A stretch of DNA of 64,000 nucleotides from Lineolata rhizophorae (GCA_010093515.1 MU001671.1:804808-868807); one strand, 5' to 3'. Shown: positions 46,601-58,700, numbered from the stretch's first letter. Notes: generated by a model not told the origin, from the sequence alone. Numbers and translations are program-made.

Positions 46601-49600
46601 CGGCTTCAATCCTCAGTAGCCGTACTCCGTTCGCCACCGGAGAGAAGGATAGTAGGCGCCTATAGAGCCTCGGTCGTCCGCGACTGAGACGCCCTCATAG
46701 CGCTTAGCTCCGCCCATACGTCCCGCGTAATCCTGTCCTAGTCGTTGAGGAACGACGTCGGTCTTTTGCTGTTATCGTCGTGCGGCAACGCGCGGGGCCG
46801 CTTCAGCCGCGACCCGCCGTTCGCCGCGGCCTGGCGTTGCTCTGGCGCCCGCAACGCTGGCGCGTCCAGCTGCCTACTACCGTCACTCCTCCTGCTCCTG
46901 GCCACTGTTGTTGTTGTCGTCGTTGATGCCGGCGCCTAGGCCGAACAGCAGGCTGCACGAGGAAGTGCGCCGCCCTAGCGACGGCTACGAGACGTGCGAC
47001 CACGAGGCCGACGCCGAGCGGGCCCGTCTGGCTGAGTGGTTCGAGATAGTCGTGGCGGCTGGGGAGCAGCCGCCGGCGCTGGCGGCCGAATTGACATCGA
47101 CGACGGGATTCGCGTAGGGGTCTGTTGACAAGTTTTGGGGACGGCTGCTCGCCGTAGTTATACCGCCGCCTACGCCCGCACCGTTATTATTCCCCAGGGC
47201 AACGGCGCCGGTCGAAGCGACGCGGTTCAGGGCCCGGGGCGCTCTTGCACAGACTGCCTTTGCGGCTCAGGCCGCCTTCGCGGCTTAGCAGGCGTGCCTC
47301 GCGCTTGCGACCTTCCTCCTTATCCGCCCACGCGAGCGCCAGCTGCAGCTTGCGGATCTTGTCGGCTATCTTGGAGCCCGTGAGACTCGAGGCATGGTCC
47401 TCGAGGCACTTGACGCGCTGCGCGTAGGGGTCTCTAGAGAGCTCTGTCGCGGTAGTGGTCGTGGTCGTGATGGAGGAGGATGGAGGCCGGATTGAGGAGA
47501 CATGGGGTGAGCCCATGATTGTAGACGGAATAGGGCCCGGTAAGCTATGGAGGAATGTGGTTGGCGGCCGATGCGGCCGATGCGGCCGCTGGCATTTGGA
47601 GCGCAGGGAGTCAGAACAAACTCTGCCAAGGCCAATAAATAGCTCAGGGCTATGTACAAGCTAGGGCTCCGCGACTACGGCCTAGGATTCGGTTCGTCTG
47701 CTAGAGGAACTAGCGTTTGACGACTTCTTAATACAGCTACAGCTCGCCTCAGCCTGAAGTATCAGGAGATATTGGTGCTTAAGGAATGTAGGAATTCTAT
47801 TTAGGTTTTACTTCGCTTCTATACTCGCAGGAGCGACGTACTCCAGATTAGGTCCGACCAGGTGCTAAGAAACGAGCGGTTACGCCACCCTCGTCTGGGT
47901 CCCGCCCGGCGCCCCGAAGTACATCGCAGTTCCTCTTAACAACATACAGGTTGTCCTACCTCGCGGCAACAGCATCGCCGGCTAGCCAAACTAGGAGACT
48001 CAACGGACGATGATATAGAGGAGCAAGAGGAGTACCGGGACCATGAGGAGACGGATAATCTGGGGTAAGCGGGCAGAATAGTAAGGCACCTAGCGACCAA
48101 TAAATAGTAGACAGCGCGATTATATGCCGTACAAATTCGATAGCGAGAGGTAGTATAATGATAGGGAAATTGCAAAATATGCGTATAGTTTAAGACAAAC
48201 AACTTCCATTTCTCACATGCATATTTATGCAGCCTCAGATAGCACCATTTTCCAATGTCAATAGACTTGGCCTACCCATTCCAGATCTCCACCGAAATAT
48301 GTCAAGGTACGCGATCTCGCCTCGTATACGATTTTAGGTATAGCGGAAAGCTTTAATTCATGACTTGTTCTTGCTAAGGACTTGCCTCAGCTCCTACTTT
48401 AGGGTAGCTGCTATACTATAGCCACCGCATCGCTAGAGACCCACTTTGCTCTATACGGATATACATGCGTGCCTACGTTTGGTTAGCGTTCGATAAACAA
48501 GGGCCTGACTATATCTGCTAGACGGCCTGACTACCTTTCTATGTTTTGGTACTACTAGACTACAGCTTAAAGCGCAGACTATTCAAATGTAAACGTAATC
48601 AATCTTGTGCCCTTAGCTTAGCTAATACAAATATAGCATGATATATATTTTAAGTATATCTGTAGCTTTATATAAAAATATAGAGCGGTGATCTCATGTT
48701 TGTTATAGCTTACCAGAGGCTCCAAGTATGTCTAGATTTGCATACTTCATTTGGATTGGTATACGAAGGAGCGAGCGGTCACTCGTGTAGTAAGATCCTC
48801 GAAGAATAAAATTAGTTGATTATTTATTGTAGACTAAGCTAATCTACTTGGGTATGATTTAACAGATGCGTTATATTAGCTCACGGTGCTTTGCTTTAGT
48901 AACTTGTGTAAATACTTTCAATGCATAGTTCAAATTATGTGGCGCCCTATAAGACATGCATCACTAATTTGATTGTAACTTGGTTTGGGCTTGTGATACC
49001 TAGAAATCCTTATGCGATTTACAGCTTATCAACTCGATTCCAGAAAACAGTTCATAGCTTTGCTGCAGCGCCTAAGTCAAGGGGCTATGAAATGTTGTAC
49101 ACAGATCGGAAATGAGGATGCCATTCGCATAACCTTCGAAACCACCCGTCTTATACTCTTCCCCTTCATACTGACATACACACTTAATTAAACTCTACTG
49201 CTTAGCGCAAGAGACTCACATAAACAAACATATGTGACAAATTGTTTATACATCTATGGACTTTTCAAGGTATTATGCAACGTTCTTCCCCCCTACACCA
49301 TTTCGCCGCCTCGCATTCTAAGAAGGGTCGGCTTCATAACCTCCCCTAGCCTGCTCTTCCAAATTGCCCAGAATGACTAGAGCCAAACTAGCTCTGCCAC
49401 AGTAAACAGTTATTCAGTGTTGCCCTCTTGACGTCCCCATCCCTCCATAGCATGATGAACCGAGCGCAGGGCCCGAAGGCCCGAAGTCTAATCCGCACCA
49501 ACGCCGTCCAGCAGGAAAGCGAGCGCATGAGCAGAAAGTAAAGCAAACAAATCAAGACCACTAACAACAAAAAGAAGGAGACATCTTCGCATAATAGTCG

Positions 49601-49706
49601 CCAAAACACCTCACCGGCCAATCCGTGCATTGAGACCTAAAAGGCCGAAAGAAAAAAAGAAAGGATTACTGTCAAGCGCCGCCTCGATGCTGCCTGTCCT
49701 CCACGC
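43654..49706. other. AT-rich decayed island with a GC-rich patch
   Basis: Six kilobases without an intact gene. 43700-45450 and 47650-49200 are AT-rich, with dense TA, CTA and TAG words on both strands, as expected after repeat-induced C-to-T change. Between about 46400 and 47650 is a GC-rich patch with short frames such as RVKCLEDHASSLTGSKIADK on the minus strand that I cannot assign. The relic of a pogo-type transposase lies at 45497-46270. The end near 49650 is the 3' side of KEX1. Confidence 0.6.
45497..46270 (-). mobile_element. Relic of a pogo/Fot-type (Tc1-mariner superfamily) DNA transposon
   Basis: The minus strand encodes the C-terminal half of a DDE transposase in one main frame: KLYPCDIGVFAPLKAAYRDQ, then AFTKRNITTA, an in-frame stop, and AASGLFSFIPDRVLRDTPKL. 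This is the pogo-family pattern (Q/LPLDVGVFxPLKxxY ... FTKxNIxxAFxASGLxPFxPDxVL). Further downstream come EEARAKCATKEVTAGEGKRR and KRK, the usual basic tail. The catalytic DDE part upstream (above 46270) is not recognisable, and no terminal inverted repeats were found. The copy is clearly dead; its TA-rich setting fits RIP. Confidence 0.7.
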
Positions 49707-51906
49707 TCACCTACCCCCCGCGCTCTTCTCATCCACCTCGGCTCCCACCCCGCCTCCACCGCCCCTCCGGCTGCCGCTCGAACTGCTGCTCGCCTCGCCC
49801 AACGAGTACCGCTCACGCGCCATTTCGCCGTCCTTAGCCCGCAGCCGCTCCCGCTCGCCACCGCCGTCCTCGCTATCCGAGTCACCTGGCAAGTTCTCCA
49901 GCTCGTTCTCGTCGAAGTCTGCGGCCTCGACGTCGCGGTCGGTGCCGCCGGCGGCCGCGCGCTTGCCCCTGAAGGCGTCGAGGCCCAAGCTGACGCCCTG
50001 GCGGAGCGCGTCGCGCGCCGCATGCGCTGCGCCGCCGCCAGCGCCGCCGCCAGGCAGCATGCGGACGCGCTCCGAGTCGGCGGGCTCGGCACCGAGGACG
50101 CCCGTGTAGCCGGCGCGGCGGCGGCGATCGCGGTAAACGAAGAGGCCCCAGAGGCCGGCGGCCACGACGACGATGACGAGCGCCACCTCGCCCGACTTGT
50201 AGTAGGCCTTCCACGTGGCCTGGTTGACCTCGTCCTGCTGGTGCTCCTGCGCCGCCGTCGAGTTGGGGTGCGAGCCCACCGACGTGAACTGGTTGGGCAT
50301 GCCCTCCACGTGGCTGTCCGTCGGCTCGCCGCCGATGGAGCTGATGTCGACGCCCATGAAGCGGTCCAGCATGTCGCGCGACCGCCGCGGGTAGTCGAAC
50401 GGAACCATGTGCGAGGCGTTGTAGAAGACGACGTAAGTCAAATTACGCGCGGACTGGTAAATCCCGGCAGCTTCGCCCTCAAAGGTCCAGTCGCGACGGG
50501 GTGCCCACGTTCCGGGCGACAGCTCGAACCCTTTGCCTCCGTTCCATTCCATGTTGTGGATAAGCTCCTCGGTGCCTAAGTGGTTACAGATGAGATCCTG
50601 ATCGCCGGAGAAAAGAGTGATCTCCATTTCCTCAAGTAAATCCGGGAGTAGATCGATCGAAGGCGTCGACTCTCTCGCACGGAACTGCGAGCCCACAGCG
50701 CCGCTACACTCCTGCCAGCCGGTGCGCTTGTCCTTGTCGACGTGCAACGCCTGCGTCACCTCGTGACGGCGCAAGTATGGCGTTACGTCCTCCAAGTCTG
50801 GTGGCCAGTTCATGCCACAACTCGGGTAGTCGTCATCAAGCCGCACGTCGTACATGTTCACGCAGCCGCGCTGATTCGAGGAGTGGTCTCTGGTCACCCG
50901 TAGAATGTCCTGCAAGATCTGCTCGCACGCGGGAGTATCGACATGGTCCTTGGCGCCTTCGTTGAGGAGGTTCGTGCACACCGAAACCTGCGTCTCGACT
51001 GACTGCGCGTCCTCCGACCCGTTCTCTACGAGACCCATCTTGTACGCATACGGTAGGTAGGCCATATACTGGTCGACAGGTGAGATCCATCCATTCCCAA
51101 TCAGAAGCCCCTTCAAACTCCACTTCGTCTTTGACGTCTGGTGGTTTCGCTCTAGCATGGCTTTCGCGATGTAAGGTATATGCTGGCCTGCATACGACTC
51201 TCCGGCAATGTAGATCTAGATATTGCGGGTGATTAGTTCAAATGCCCAAAGAAGCTAGTGCTCGAGAATACTCACGTCATCGGTGTCATACTCCGGAAAC
51301 AGGTCGAACCACTTCTCAAGGAAAGTTATGAACTGGTCCGCCATCTCCGGGAGTTCGTGGACGTAGCTGTCAGTATTGACGAAGCTGAACCCGGTCCCCA
51401 CGGGATTGTCCACGAACAGGACGTTTGCGAATTCGTCCCACGATCCTTCGTTGTAAAACAGGTTGTCTCCCACGACGCGGTAGGGTCCGATCTCCATCAT
51501 AGCTCCGTCCATGGAGCTGCACCCCGGCCCGCCGTTGAGCCATATCACCGTCCGCTGCTTCTGCGCGATGTGCCGATTCTGGAAGTGCCAGAAGAACAGG
51601 TGACCGTTGTGCTCGGGCGTTACTTCGATGTGACTGCGCTCGGTCCTGGTTAGGGATCGAAGGTGTGCTGAAAGACTCAAGACGGCTCCGGAATGCCGGA
51701 TCCGGGAAGCGTACTCACCCAGCGTGCATTTTTAGCAGCGGACCATCAGGCGCGCCCGGCAGCGATGACACGAAGTAGTCCGCGGCCGTCTTGTCGGCGC
51801 CTCTGGAGACGGGAAGCCATGCGAAAGAGTAGGCGAGGCCACATGCGAGCGCGGCCATGCGGCCGCCGGCTCGCCACCGTGATGGGGTGGAGGGGAAGAA
51901 CCGCAT
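49707..51906 (-). CDS. kex1: Pheromone-processing carboxypeptidase KEX1
   Basis: A Golgi serine carboxypeptidase (family S10) that trims C-terminal Lys and Arg from secreted precursors after KEX2 cleavage. The model has 684 residues in three exons: 51719-51906, 51276-51633 and 49707-51215. It starts with a basic-hydrophobic signal sequence, followed by [20 protein letters not shown]. Landmarks are the oxyanion loop [15 protein letters not shown], catalytic Ser189 in [13 protein letters not shown], Asp in [16 protein letters not shown] and His in [17 protein letters not shown] membrane span near residues 520-545 ([17 protein letters not shown]) is followed by an Arg-rich stop and a long acidic cytosolic tail ([20 protein letters not shown]), the layout that tells KEX1 from vacuolar carboxypeptidase Y. 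The first intron's acceptor is set so that KMHAG joins [10 protein letters not shown]. Confidence 0.94.
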
Positions 51907-53153
51907 GGCGCAAGGTTGCAGGTCGGAGGGAGGAAGGAGGGAAAGAGCAAAGAGAAGGAGCGAGGATGTCGGAAAGGGACCCGGAGAATGCTCGGCGCAA
52001 AATCTATCGCATGGGCGGGGCGGGGCGGAACGAACAAGTAAGATAGGTGTAGGTGGTGAAGATGCTCGGGTCGGCGCGGAGTAAGAGGCAAAGGCGACGA
52101 GCGACGGCAAGGCGGAGTGGGCAAGGGAACTCGAGTTTGGACCTTCGCAGAGAAAGAGAGGCCGAGACAGGCCAGGCAGACAGGTAAGGAGTGGTAAGGA
52201 TCGCAACGTCTGCTATTCTTGAGTAAGACCCAGGTGAGGGCGCAGCGGGTGCGGCTGCGGACCTGAGGACCCGTGGCCAGGCTCCCGGCTAACCAGGGGG
52301 CGGGAGTACGCAACACGGGTGCAACCAGCGAATCAGGCGCGGCGGGGCCGTTTGACTTTTTGGCGCACGCGCAGCCCGACGCAAGACAGAAGAAGAGGAA
52401 AAAAAAAGAAAGAAAGAAAGAAAGAAAGAAAGAAAAAGAGAAAATGCACGTGCCGAACTCGGCCGGTGTAGAGCGTGTGCAAGGCTGCAAGCGGAGTCAA
52501 AGAGCGTGCCAAAAAGGTTGACTGGCGGCTGGCTGTGGCTTTGCACGCAGTCCAGAGCCGTCAAGGCTCGAGAAAAGAAAAAGACACGAAGCGTTCCTCC
52601 GCCAAGCTGTCCGACGGGCTCGATCCGCGCGCCAAGCACGCCGACAGCGGGCGCAGTTGGGCGCCTATATGGGGTCCTATACGGAGCCAGCATCGTCTTT
52701 CCGACCGCTATTGATGAGTCGCCCTCCAAGGCTGCCTCCTGCAGCGGCGCACTCGCCCTGTCGCACACCCGCGACGGGGGGCATAGGGCTCTCCGTATGA
52801 GACCGTCAGGAGTGGTGCTGGAAGCCTTAATCCTCTGTTTTATTCCTGTCTTGCCGTGGCCTCCGCGTGCAGCCTAGTTTGTCGTGGGCGTTATACCCGC
52901 CCGATTTTCCGCCTGCCTGATCACAGGTGTTGCACACTCTCCTTCCCCAGTGGCCCAGGACTCCGCGCGTCGTCGCGCGAGTCGCAGCGTAGCCAAACCG
53001 GCACCGCGGCTTCCCGGGCGCCCTTCAAACCCGCATAAACCGTCGAACGCCAGGACGCGCGTCTCCTGCCAGCGGGACCCTGGGGCTCGCCGATCTTTAA
53101 ACCTTACAAAGCCTTGAGCTTGAGCCGTCTCCCTTTTTTTCCCTTTTAATTTT
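51907..53153. other. Intergenic region upstream of KEX1 and downstream of SFM1
   Basis: Promoter of KEX1 (purine-rich leader on the + strand, i.e. C/T-rich on the coding strand), a tetranucleotide repeat, and the 3' region of SFM1. No gene is seen in the 1.2 kb. Confidence 0.45.
52399..52440. repeat. (AAAG)n microsatellite
   Basis: An A-run followed by about seven AAAG units, all purine on the + strand, about 500 nt upstream of the KEX1 start codon. Likely variable in length. Confidence 0.9.
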
Positions 53154-54124
53154 CTAGAACAGATCTCCAAATCCCTTCTCGGAATCCCTTTTGATCAATT
53201 CCGCCATTTCCTGCAAAATGTCGAGAGTGCGTAGTTCGTTAGTACTGCTGCAGTGCGACTTATATAGCTGCCTCCCCGCTTTCACGTGGTATTCTTACCG
53301 TTGGCATAACTGGAGCCTTGTCGTCCCCTTGCACGTAGCGGAAGGGCATCTCGACACTCTCGTGTCTATTTACCTTGATTTCGGGGTAATCCACGTAGGG
53401 GATTCCTTCTAGCGGATCTGCGGTGCCCGGTTGTCTGTTTTAGCTCGTTTCATCTTTTTCGATTGGAACTTCCACGTCGAAAATGGACCGTCACTTACTC
53501 TTGTCCTGAACAACCAAGCGAGTGACCCTTACGGCAGTGTCGGTGGTCATTTGCACTGGGCCTAGTCGCCTACCTTCGAATCCCTTCTTCCGCAATTCAG
53601 ACGTTCGATCTTCCGTGTTGGCGTTAGCATCATTCCTGCCACTACGATCAACAGGAACACGCGGAGGGGCCTCGCGAATCTCAGGTTGGCATACCCCTTG
53701 GCGGATCATCACCTGGGGTGTGTATCAGGTCATCAGCAACGTGCCATAGAACCATGCTAGCCCCAGGAGCCAGCATTTGATGAAAGGCTACAATGAAATG
53801 TCAAACCCTACCCAAAATGCCGCCGAAAAGAAAGACATCAAACATGTCGCCGTCGGTAGGGCTCAGCTCCTTTGGAGCCTGCGGATCAAGGAGGCACACT
53901 TTGTCCTTCTTGCCCTCATATAGTACCTCGACGCTCGTCCGTTCGACACTAAGGCCCTCGGCGCTTTTGAGGTCATCCGGCAGCTCCAACTCCTCAGGCA
54001 CGGAGGAAAGAATGAAGCGGGCGCCAGACTCGTACGACTCGCGTGCGATTGCCTTGTATTCTAGGGTTGACCATTCGCCTAGTTCGGGGTCGAGGTGCTC
54101 GACCACGTAGGTTTTCGGCTCCAT
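53154..54124 (-). CDS. sfm1: SPOUT-type protein arginine methyltransferase SFM1
   Basis: Yeast Sfm1 methylates an arginine of ribosomal protein Rps3; it is a SPOUT (knotted) methyltransferase using S-adenosylmethionine. The model has 205 residues in five exons: 53812-54124, 53695-53712, 53499-53609, 53299-53417 and 53154-53210. The start is the family signature YVVEHLDPELGEWSTLEYKA, followed by GARFILSSVPEEL and DKVCLLDPQAP. The conserved core FDVFLFGGILGDDPPRDRTS is split over three exons, the middle one only 18 nt (encoding GDDPPR). ELRKKGFEGRRLGPVQMTTD and PYVDYPEIKVNRHESVEMPF complete the fold. The C-terminus MAELIKRDSEKGFGDLF closes the domain. It is divergent from IGO1 across a long GC-rich region. 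Confidence 0.93.
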
Positions 54125-55919
54125 CTAGACCGTTCAGCTAGTAAGTATCACGGCGGGCAGACCATCCGCAGCGATTGCGGAGGTTGTGCCACCTACCTAT
54201 ATTTTGGAGAAAACTTTGTGATATTAAAATGTGCTATGAAGGCGACTCGCTAGGCGCGCAGAAAGTTTCAGCTACCAATTAGTTTTGAAGTATGGGGTGC
54301 TCGCGACACCAGGGCAGTCCGTGGGCGATGGTCTGACTAAAGGTACAGAGCTGCGGGCTAGGCTTGGTAAAGTAACGACTGCAGCCAATGCGGCCGTGCT
54401 TCACGAATGGATAGGTGGAATCATATATGTACGTGGTAGACCCAGCGTTGGCATAAGCGAAGAGAGACGGCTAGCGCAAAAGAATGCAGAGGCTCATCCT
54501 CCCATTCGCTACTCGACCATATGTCTCCAGCGCGTAATGTTCCGATAGCTACGAAGCGATCACGAAAGAACTGGCTCCCGCGGATAGCTCCATATACGTC
54601 TCTCCGGGGTTCCTATGACGTTAGAGGTCGATTTGCGAGCGGTCGCCTTGCCGGCCGCAGTGTGCACACCGGCGCTCTGCACCTCCGTCATTATTTGAAG
54701 CCGGCGCACGATCGAAGGACCCCCGATTCGATCTCCGATAAAGAGTAGCTTTAGACGAGCGTCCATGGCCAATTCCATTCAGCCTCAAGGAGCGGACGGG
54801 GGAGAGCTACACCAATTGGAGGCACTGGCACACCGCGGGCCCGCGTGACTGTCGGTCGACCGTGCCTGCATTCGATCGAAGCCCGCCCAGACGCGTACGC
54901 CCGGCGATTTTTATCGACCAGCCGGCCGCAACTCGGGCCTCTTGCTCCCTCTTCTGCCCCCACGGTTCTCACTCCCCCGCTTCCCATCTCCAGCCGCTCT
55001 TGTGCGCACCGCGTTCCCGCCCGTCGCAATTGCGCGTTTGTCTGCCCCGTAGCAGTGCGTGTGCACGCCGCCCGCCCTCGATTCATTGCTCCGTCCTCTC
55101 GTGCCCGCGCGTTGCCAGTGGCCCGCCCGGCCTGCCGCACCGACCCCGCCATTGGGCCGCCCCAGCACCCGTCTGCCACGCCCGCCGCCCCTCCTCCCTT
55201 CTCTCAGCAACTCCCTCGCAGCCTTTCTCCTCGTCCAGCACCCGCGCGAAAACGTACGGCTGCGCTGCTCAAACTTGCGTTTCACCCAGCGACCACGCAC
55301 AGTCCCAGGCCCAGCACGAAGTCGCGAAAGCAGCCTCGCTAGCCTCGGTCTCTCGGCGTGATCTCATCGCCAGCCCGCGCTCCTGCGACTAGCTTGGTGC
55401 GACGTCGGGTCGCGTTACTCCCTCGGCAACCCACGCGACTGGCGGCAACGAGCCCTCCGCACACCTCGAGAGGCATCTTGGTGGCATACCGGAACGCTGC
55501 CACAACAACGGACGCAACGCCCGGGTCGTAAGCGTGCGTCAAAGCTCCCTCGGCAACCGCGAGCACGACGAGAGCTTCATTCGCTGCTGGACGCCGGGAT
55601 TGGCACTGTATCTGCCGACGCTTGTGCTTCGGGCAGCCAACCAGCGATCGGCGGACAAGGACAACCCAGTTCGCCCGGGGCCAGCTGCGGCGCGGAGTTA
55701 CTCAGACCTGCGTACCTAGTGTGTGGCTAAGGAAACAAAGGGCAACGAAGGCCACCACAACTTTTTTTTTCTAGCTTTCGCCAAACAAATATACGCGGCG
55801 CACTACGACGCTCTACCTTATAAGCTCAGGGTTCGTCCTTCTTCTGAGCTTGCTCTCGGCCATACATCCTCCTCTCCTCTCGCTTGAACTGCGGGCAGTA
55901 ACTACGCGCTTCGGTCACC
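54125..55919. other. Long upstream region of IGO1, probably including a long 5' leader
   Basis: A 1.8-kb gap between SFM1 and IGO1 starts. From 54840 to 55700 the + strand is very rich in C with CCCGCC-type words, and two overlapping frames (54845-55342 and 54862-55392) stay open at the same time, the mark of composition rather than coding. A TATAAG occurs near 55818, about 100 nt before the ATG. Long regulated leaders are common for fungal growth-control genes. Confidence 0.4.
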
Positions 55920-56551
55920 ATGAATCCCCATCAGAAGAACAAGGTTGATATCAGCGTAAGTTGACAGCCTCTGCCCCCACATGGCCTCCTTGTGGCTCCC
56001 GTACAGCTGCTAACATCTACATTTCGCAGTCGCTATCGCCGGACGAGCAGCGTCTCTTCAGGCTGTATGGCAAGCTTCCGAATAAAAAGGACCTCTTGCA
56101 GAACAAACTAAAGGTACGTTTGTCTTACACATTCTCGCTGCTCTTGGCGTCAGGCCTCTATGCTGTCGTCTTTGCGGTTCCACTCTTGGCCCCAAACAAG
56201 CAACTGACGGAATCGTCTCCGCAGGAGCGCAAATACTTCGACTCCGGCGACTATGCCCTCAGCAAAGCCGGCAAGGCGTCCGACATCGGCGTGACCCAAA
56301 TCGGCCGCGAGCACCCTGTTCCTGAGAACATCCCCCACAGCACGTCCCCTCACAACTCCAACCCCACGCACCCGCCCGGGCACCCTGCTGCTGGTGGCAA
56401 TCAGCCGCACCTGGTGCCGAACCAGAACACGAACGGCAGCGTCCACGGTACCAGCCCGGTGAAGGAAGGCAGTTTCTTGCAGCGGGAGACGAGCGCGGAC
56501 GAGGTCGATGGCAAGGCCGACGGCCAGGGCATGCCGATACGGAGCTCGTAG
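55920..56551 (+). CDS. igo1: Endosulfine-family PP2A inhibitor (IGO1/ENSA)
   Basis: Endosulfines are small, mostly disordered proteins that inhibit PP2A-B55 once phosphorylated by Greatwall/Rim15 and so control quiescence entry, mRNA stability and mitosis. The model has 148 residues in three exons: 55920-55955, 56030-56113 and 56225-56551. The signature is complete: LSPDEQRLFRLYGKLPNKKD, then LLQNKLKERK, and YFDSGDYALSKAG, in which Ser47 is the Greatwall/Rim15 target. The C-terminal two-thirds (His/Pro/Asn-rich, IPHSTSPHNSNPTHPPGHPA) is disordered, as in fungal members. The first exon is 36 nt. The protein is of normal length and looks functional. Confidence 0.96.
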
Positions 56552-57377
56552 CTGCTGGGGTCACACGCTCTGGTGATGGCTCTAGGATGTGCGGAATTGG
56601 AAGTGATATTGTTGTGACGACGAAGAATGAAATTACGGCTGACGAATCTGGTGCCGACCTCGCAGGATGACGTCGGATGAAAGGATGGAACCCTTGGAGG
56701 GAACTGCGGAGTCGAAATTGGCGAGGTTGAACATCAAAAGCCAAAGAAGAACAAAAAAAGGCACTGGGCTGTCGGAGAGCGAGAAGAGGCTTTTCATTCT
56801 TATTGGTTATTGTCCGGGTTCTGGTCTTGCCGGTTTCTGCCTACACATGGCTCTGCTCTGCCTTTGCTTTTCCTTATGGCTATTGTTCTGCAGGGAGCTT
56901 GTGCTGGGCCTACCCTAGTTGGCTAGGTGAAGCCCAAATGGTTTCTAACTTCTCTTTCTGAACGGTCTTTTCCAGTTCGGCGTTAATTCTCTTCTTAGGA
57001 AACCACGTTCAAGTATCATTCCACTTGGTCGAGATTCTTTTCTTCTTGTCACTGGTATTGACAAAGCTTCTAACGGCTGGCGGAACGATGGTCCCGCATC
57101 AAATAGTTTGAAGTGCTCTTACTTTCATGTATGTCCTTTCGACATTGGTACGCTTAATACCACGGCGAGAATCACAATCCATATTTGCCTACCACGTATG
57201 CCGATTTATTGATATCGAGTGAACTTCGGAACTTTTTAGACTTTGGTTTCTTCCATAATCCACAAGCTACTTTTTGTGACAAATCTGTGTCACAAGTACC
57301 CAGATTCTCCACATGATGAACCTACCTTGCGGCACAATAACACCAGGCGCCTTTCATGCGTTCCACTTGATCCCTTG
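56552..57377. other. Spacer between the 3' ends of IGO1 and MYG1
   Basis: An 826-nt gap between converging genes, AT-richer than the coding flanks. No gene is seen. Confidence 0.45.
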
Positions 57378-58700
57378 TTACATGTCCACTGCCACATGCG
57401 CCATCTTCAGCGCCCCCTCAAAGGTCTTATTCCCGCCAATGAACCCACTCGCATGCACAAACACACATCCGTCGATCCCGCTCACCTTGCTCAGCCCCTC
57501 TTCCCTGACGCCCTTCCACGCATCCGGCAAGTCCTTCCTATTGACGAAGCTCTGGCCCTCGACGCCGACGGCGCGCACGCGCCACTTGGCGTCCGGCGCG
57601 GCGCCCTCGGGGAACAGGACGTAGAGAACCTGGCGGTCCGGCGGGGTGCGCGTGGCGCGCTCGAGCTCGTACAGGTGGTCGGCCCAGGGGATGCCGGCGT
57701 CGCGGTGCGGCAGGACGAGGATGCGGCCGGACGGGGAATGCGCGTCGCGGGCGGCGAAGGCCTCGCTGACGATGGCGCGCGCGGGGAGCCACGAGAGGTG
57801 CTTGTCGCGGAGCTCGGCTGGGTAGAGGCCCGGAGCGTGCGTGTCAACATGCGTGCCTACATGTCGGCGGGAGGGGCCCGACTCTTCCTGGGCATCATCG
57901 TCCACTCACCGAGGAACTGCAGCCCGACGAACTCGCTGGCGCGCGCAAATCGCGCGTCCTCGGCCGCCTGCGCCTGCTCCGGCGCGAGCTCGACGCCGTC
58001 CTTCCGCTCGCCGTAGTCGAAGTTGAAGCGGTTGACGACGCTCGCGATGGTGAAGCCGCGGTCCTCGAAGCGCCGCTCGACGCCGGCGCGCGCCAGCTCG
58101 GCCGGGTCGAACACGGGTATGCCGTTGTCGTTTGCGTCGAAGGCCTCGACAAGGTCCTCGTACAGCTTGAACCAGAGCAGGGCCAGCGGGTCCGCCTCCT
58201 TGTCGGCCAGGTCCGCCGTGCGCGGGTCCCAGTCCGCCTGGCCGGCCCGCGCGTCGGTCAGCCCCGTCACCGAGCTGATGACGCGCCGCCCGTAGTGTAG
58301 GTAGACGAGCCCGGCCGAGCTCAGCTTCGTGCGCGACCCCGGGAAGACGGCGTCGAAGCCCCGCTGGTGGTGGTCGAAGCGCCGCCGCGAGGGCTCGTAC
58401 TCGCCGCCCACGTCCACGACCGTGTGGCACGTCGCTAGGCCGGCCGGGTCGCGCGTGCGCAGCAGCGGGGCGTCGCGGTATTCGGGCAGGAGGCGGAGGA
58501 GGTAGACGGCAAGGGCTTCGTCGGCGTGGAAGTGGCCGCTGTTTGTTCAAAAGGGAGGGAGAGCCGCCCAGAGCTTCGTGTTAGCCGCATTTAGGGAGCC
58601 TGACATTCATATTGCGGCCTGGTTTGACTTGCTTGTGCGTGCCTATCAGCGGGGCCATGGTGCGCTGCTTCTTTGCGGGCGACTCGGCCTCGGTGGACAT
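57378..58700 (-). CDS. myg1: MYG1-family exonuclease (DHH-like)
   Basis: MYG1 is a conserved eukaryotic 3'-5' RNA exonuclease reported in nucleus and mitochondria, linking mitochondrial and cytosolic translation. The model has 378 residues in three exons: 58633-58700, 57910-58538 and 57378-57817. The metal site is seen in HNGHFHADEALAVYLLRLLP and DVGGEYEPSRRRFDHHQRGF; other blocks are KLSSAGLVYLHYGRRVISSV, NRFNFDY, and the C-terminal DGCVFVHASGFIGGNKTFEG. The first intron (58539-58632) needs a GC donor: frame and family sequence (HN-GHFHADEA) demand splicing at AA|GCAAGT, the standard rare GC-AG donor. The second intron joins QFLG-like sequence to AELRDKHLSWLPARAIVSEA. The very GC-rich exons throw long antisense open frames that are not genes. 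Confidence 0.92.

Noticed and set aside
54845-55392. Two overlapping 165- and 176-codon frames upstream of IGO1
   Set aside because: Both stay open because the DNA is C-rich; Pro/Arg/Ala composition and no motif.
57906-58550. 214-codon Arg/Pro-rich minus-strand frame within MYG1
   Set aside because: Alternative-frame artefact of very GC-rich sequence; the MYG1 frame carries the conserved motifs.
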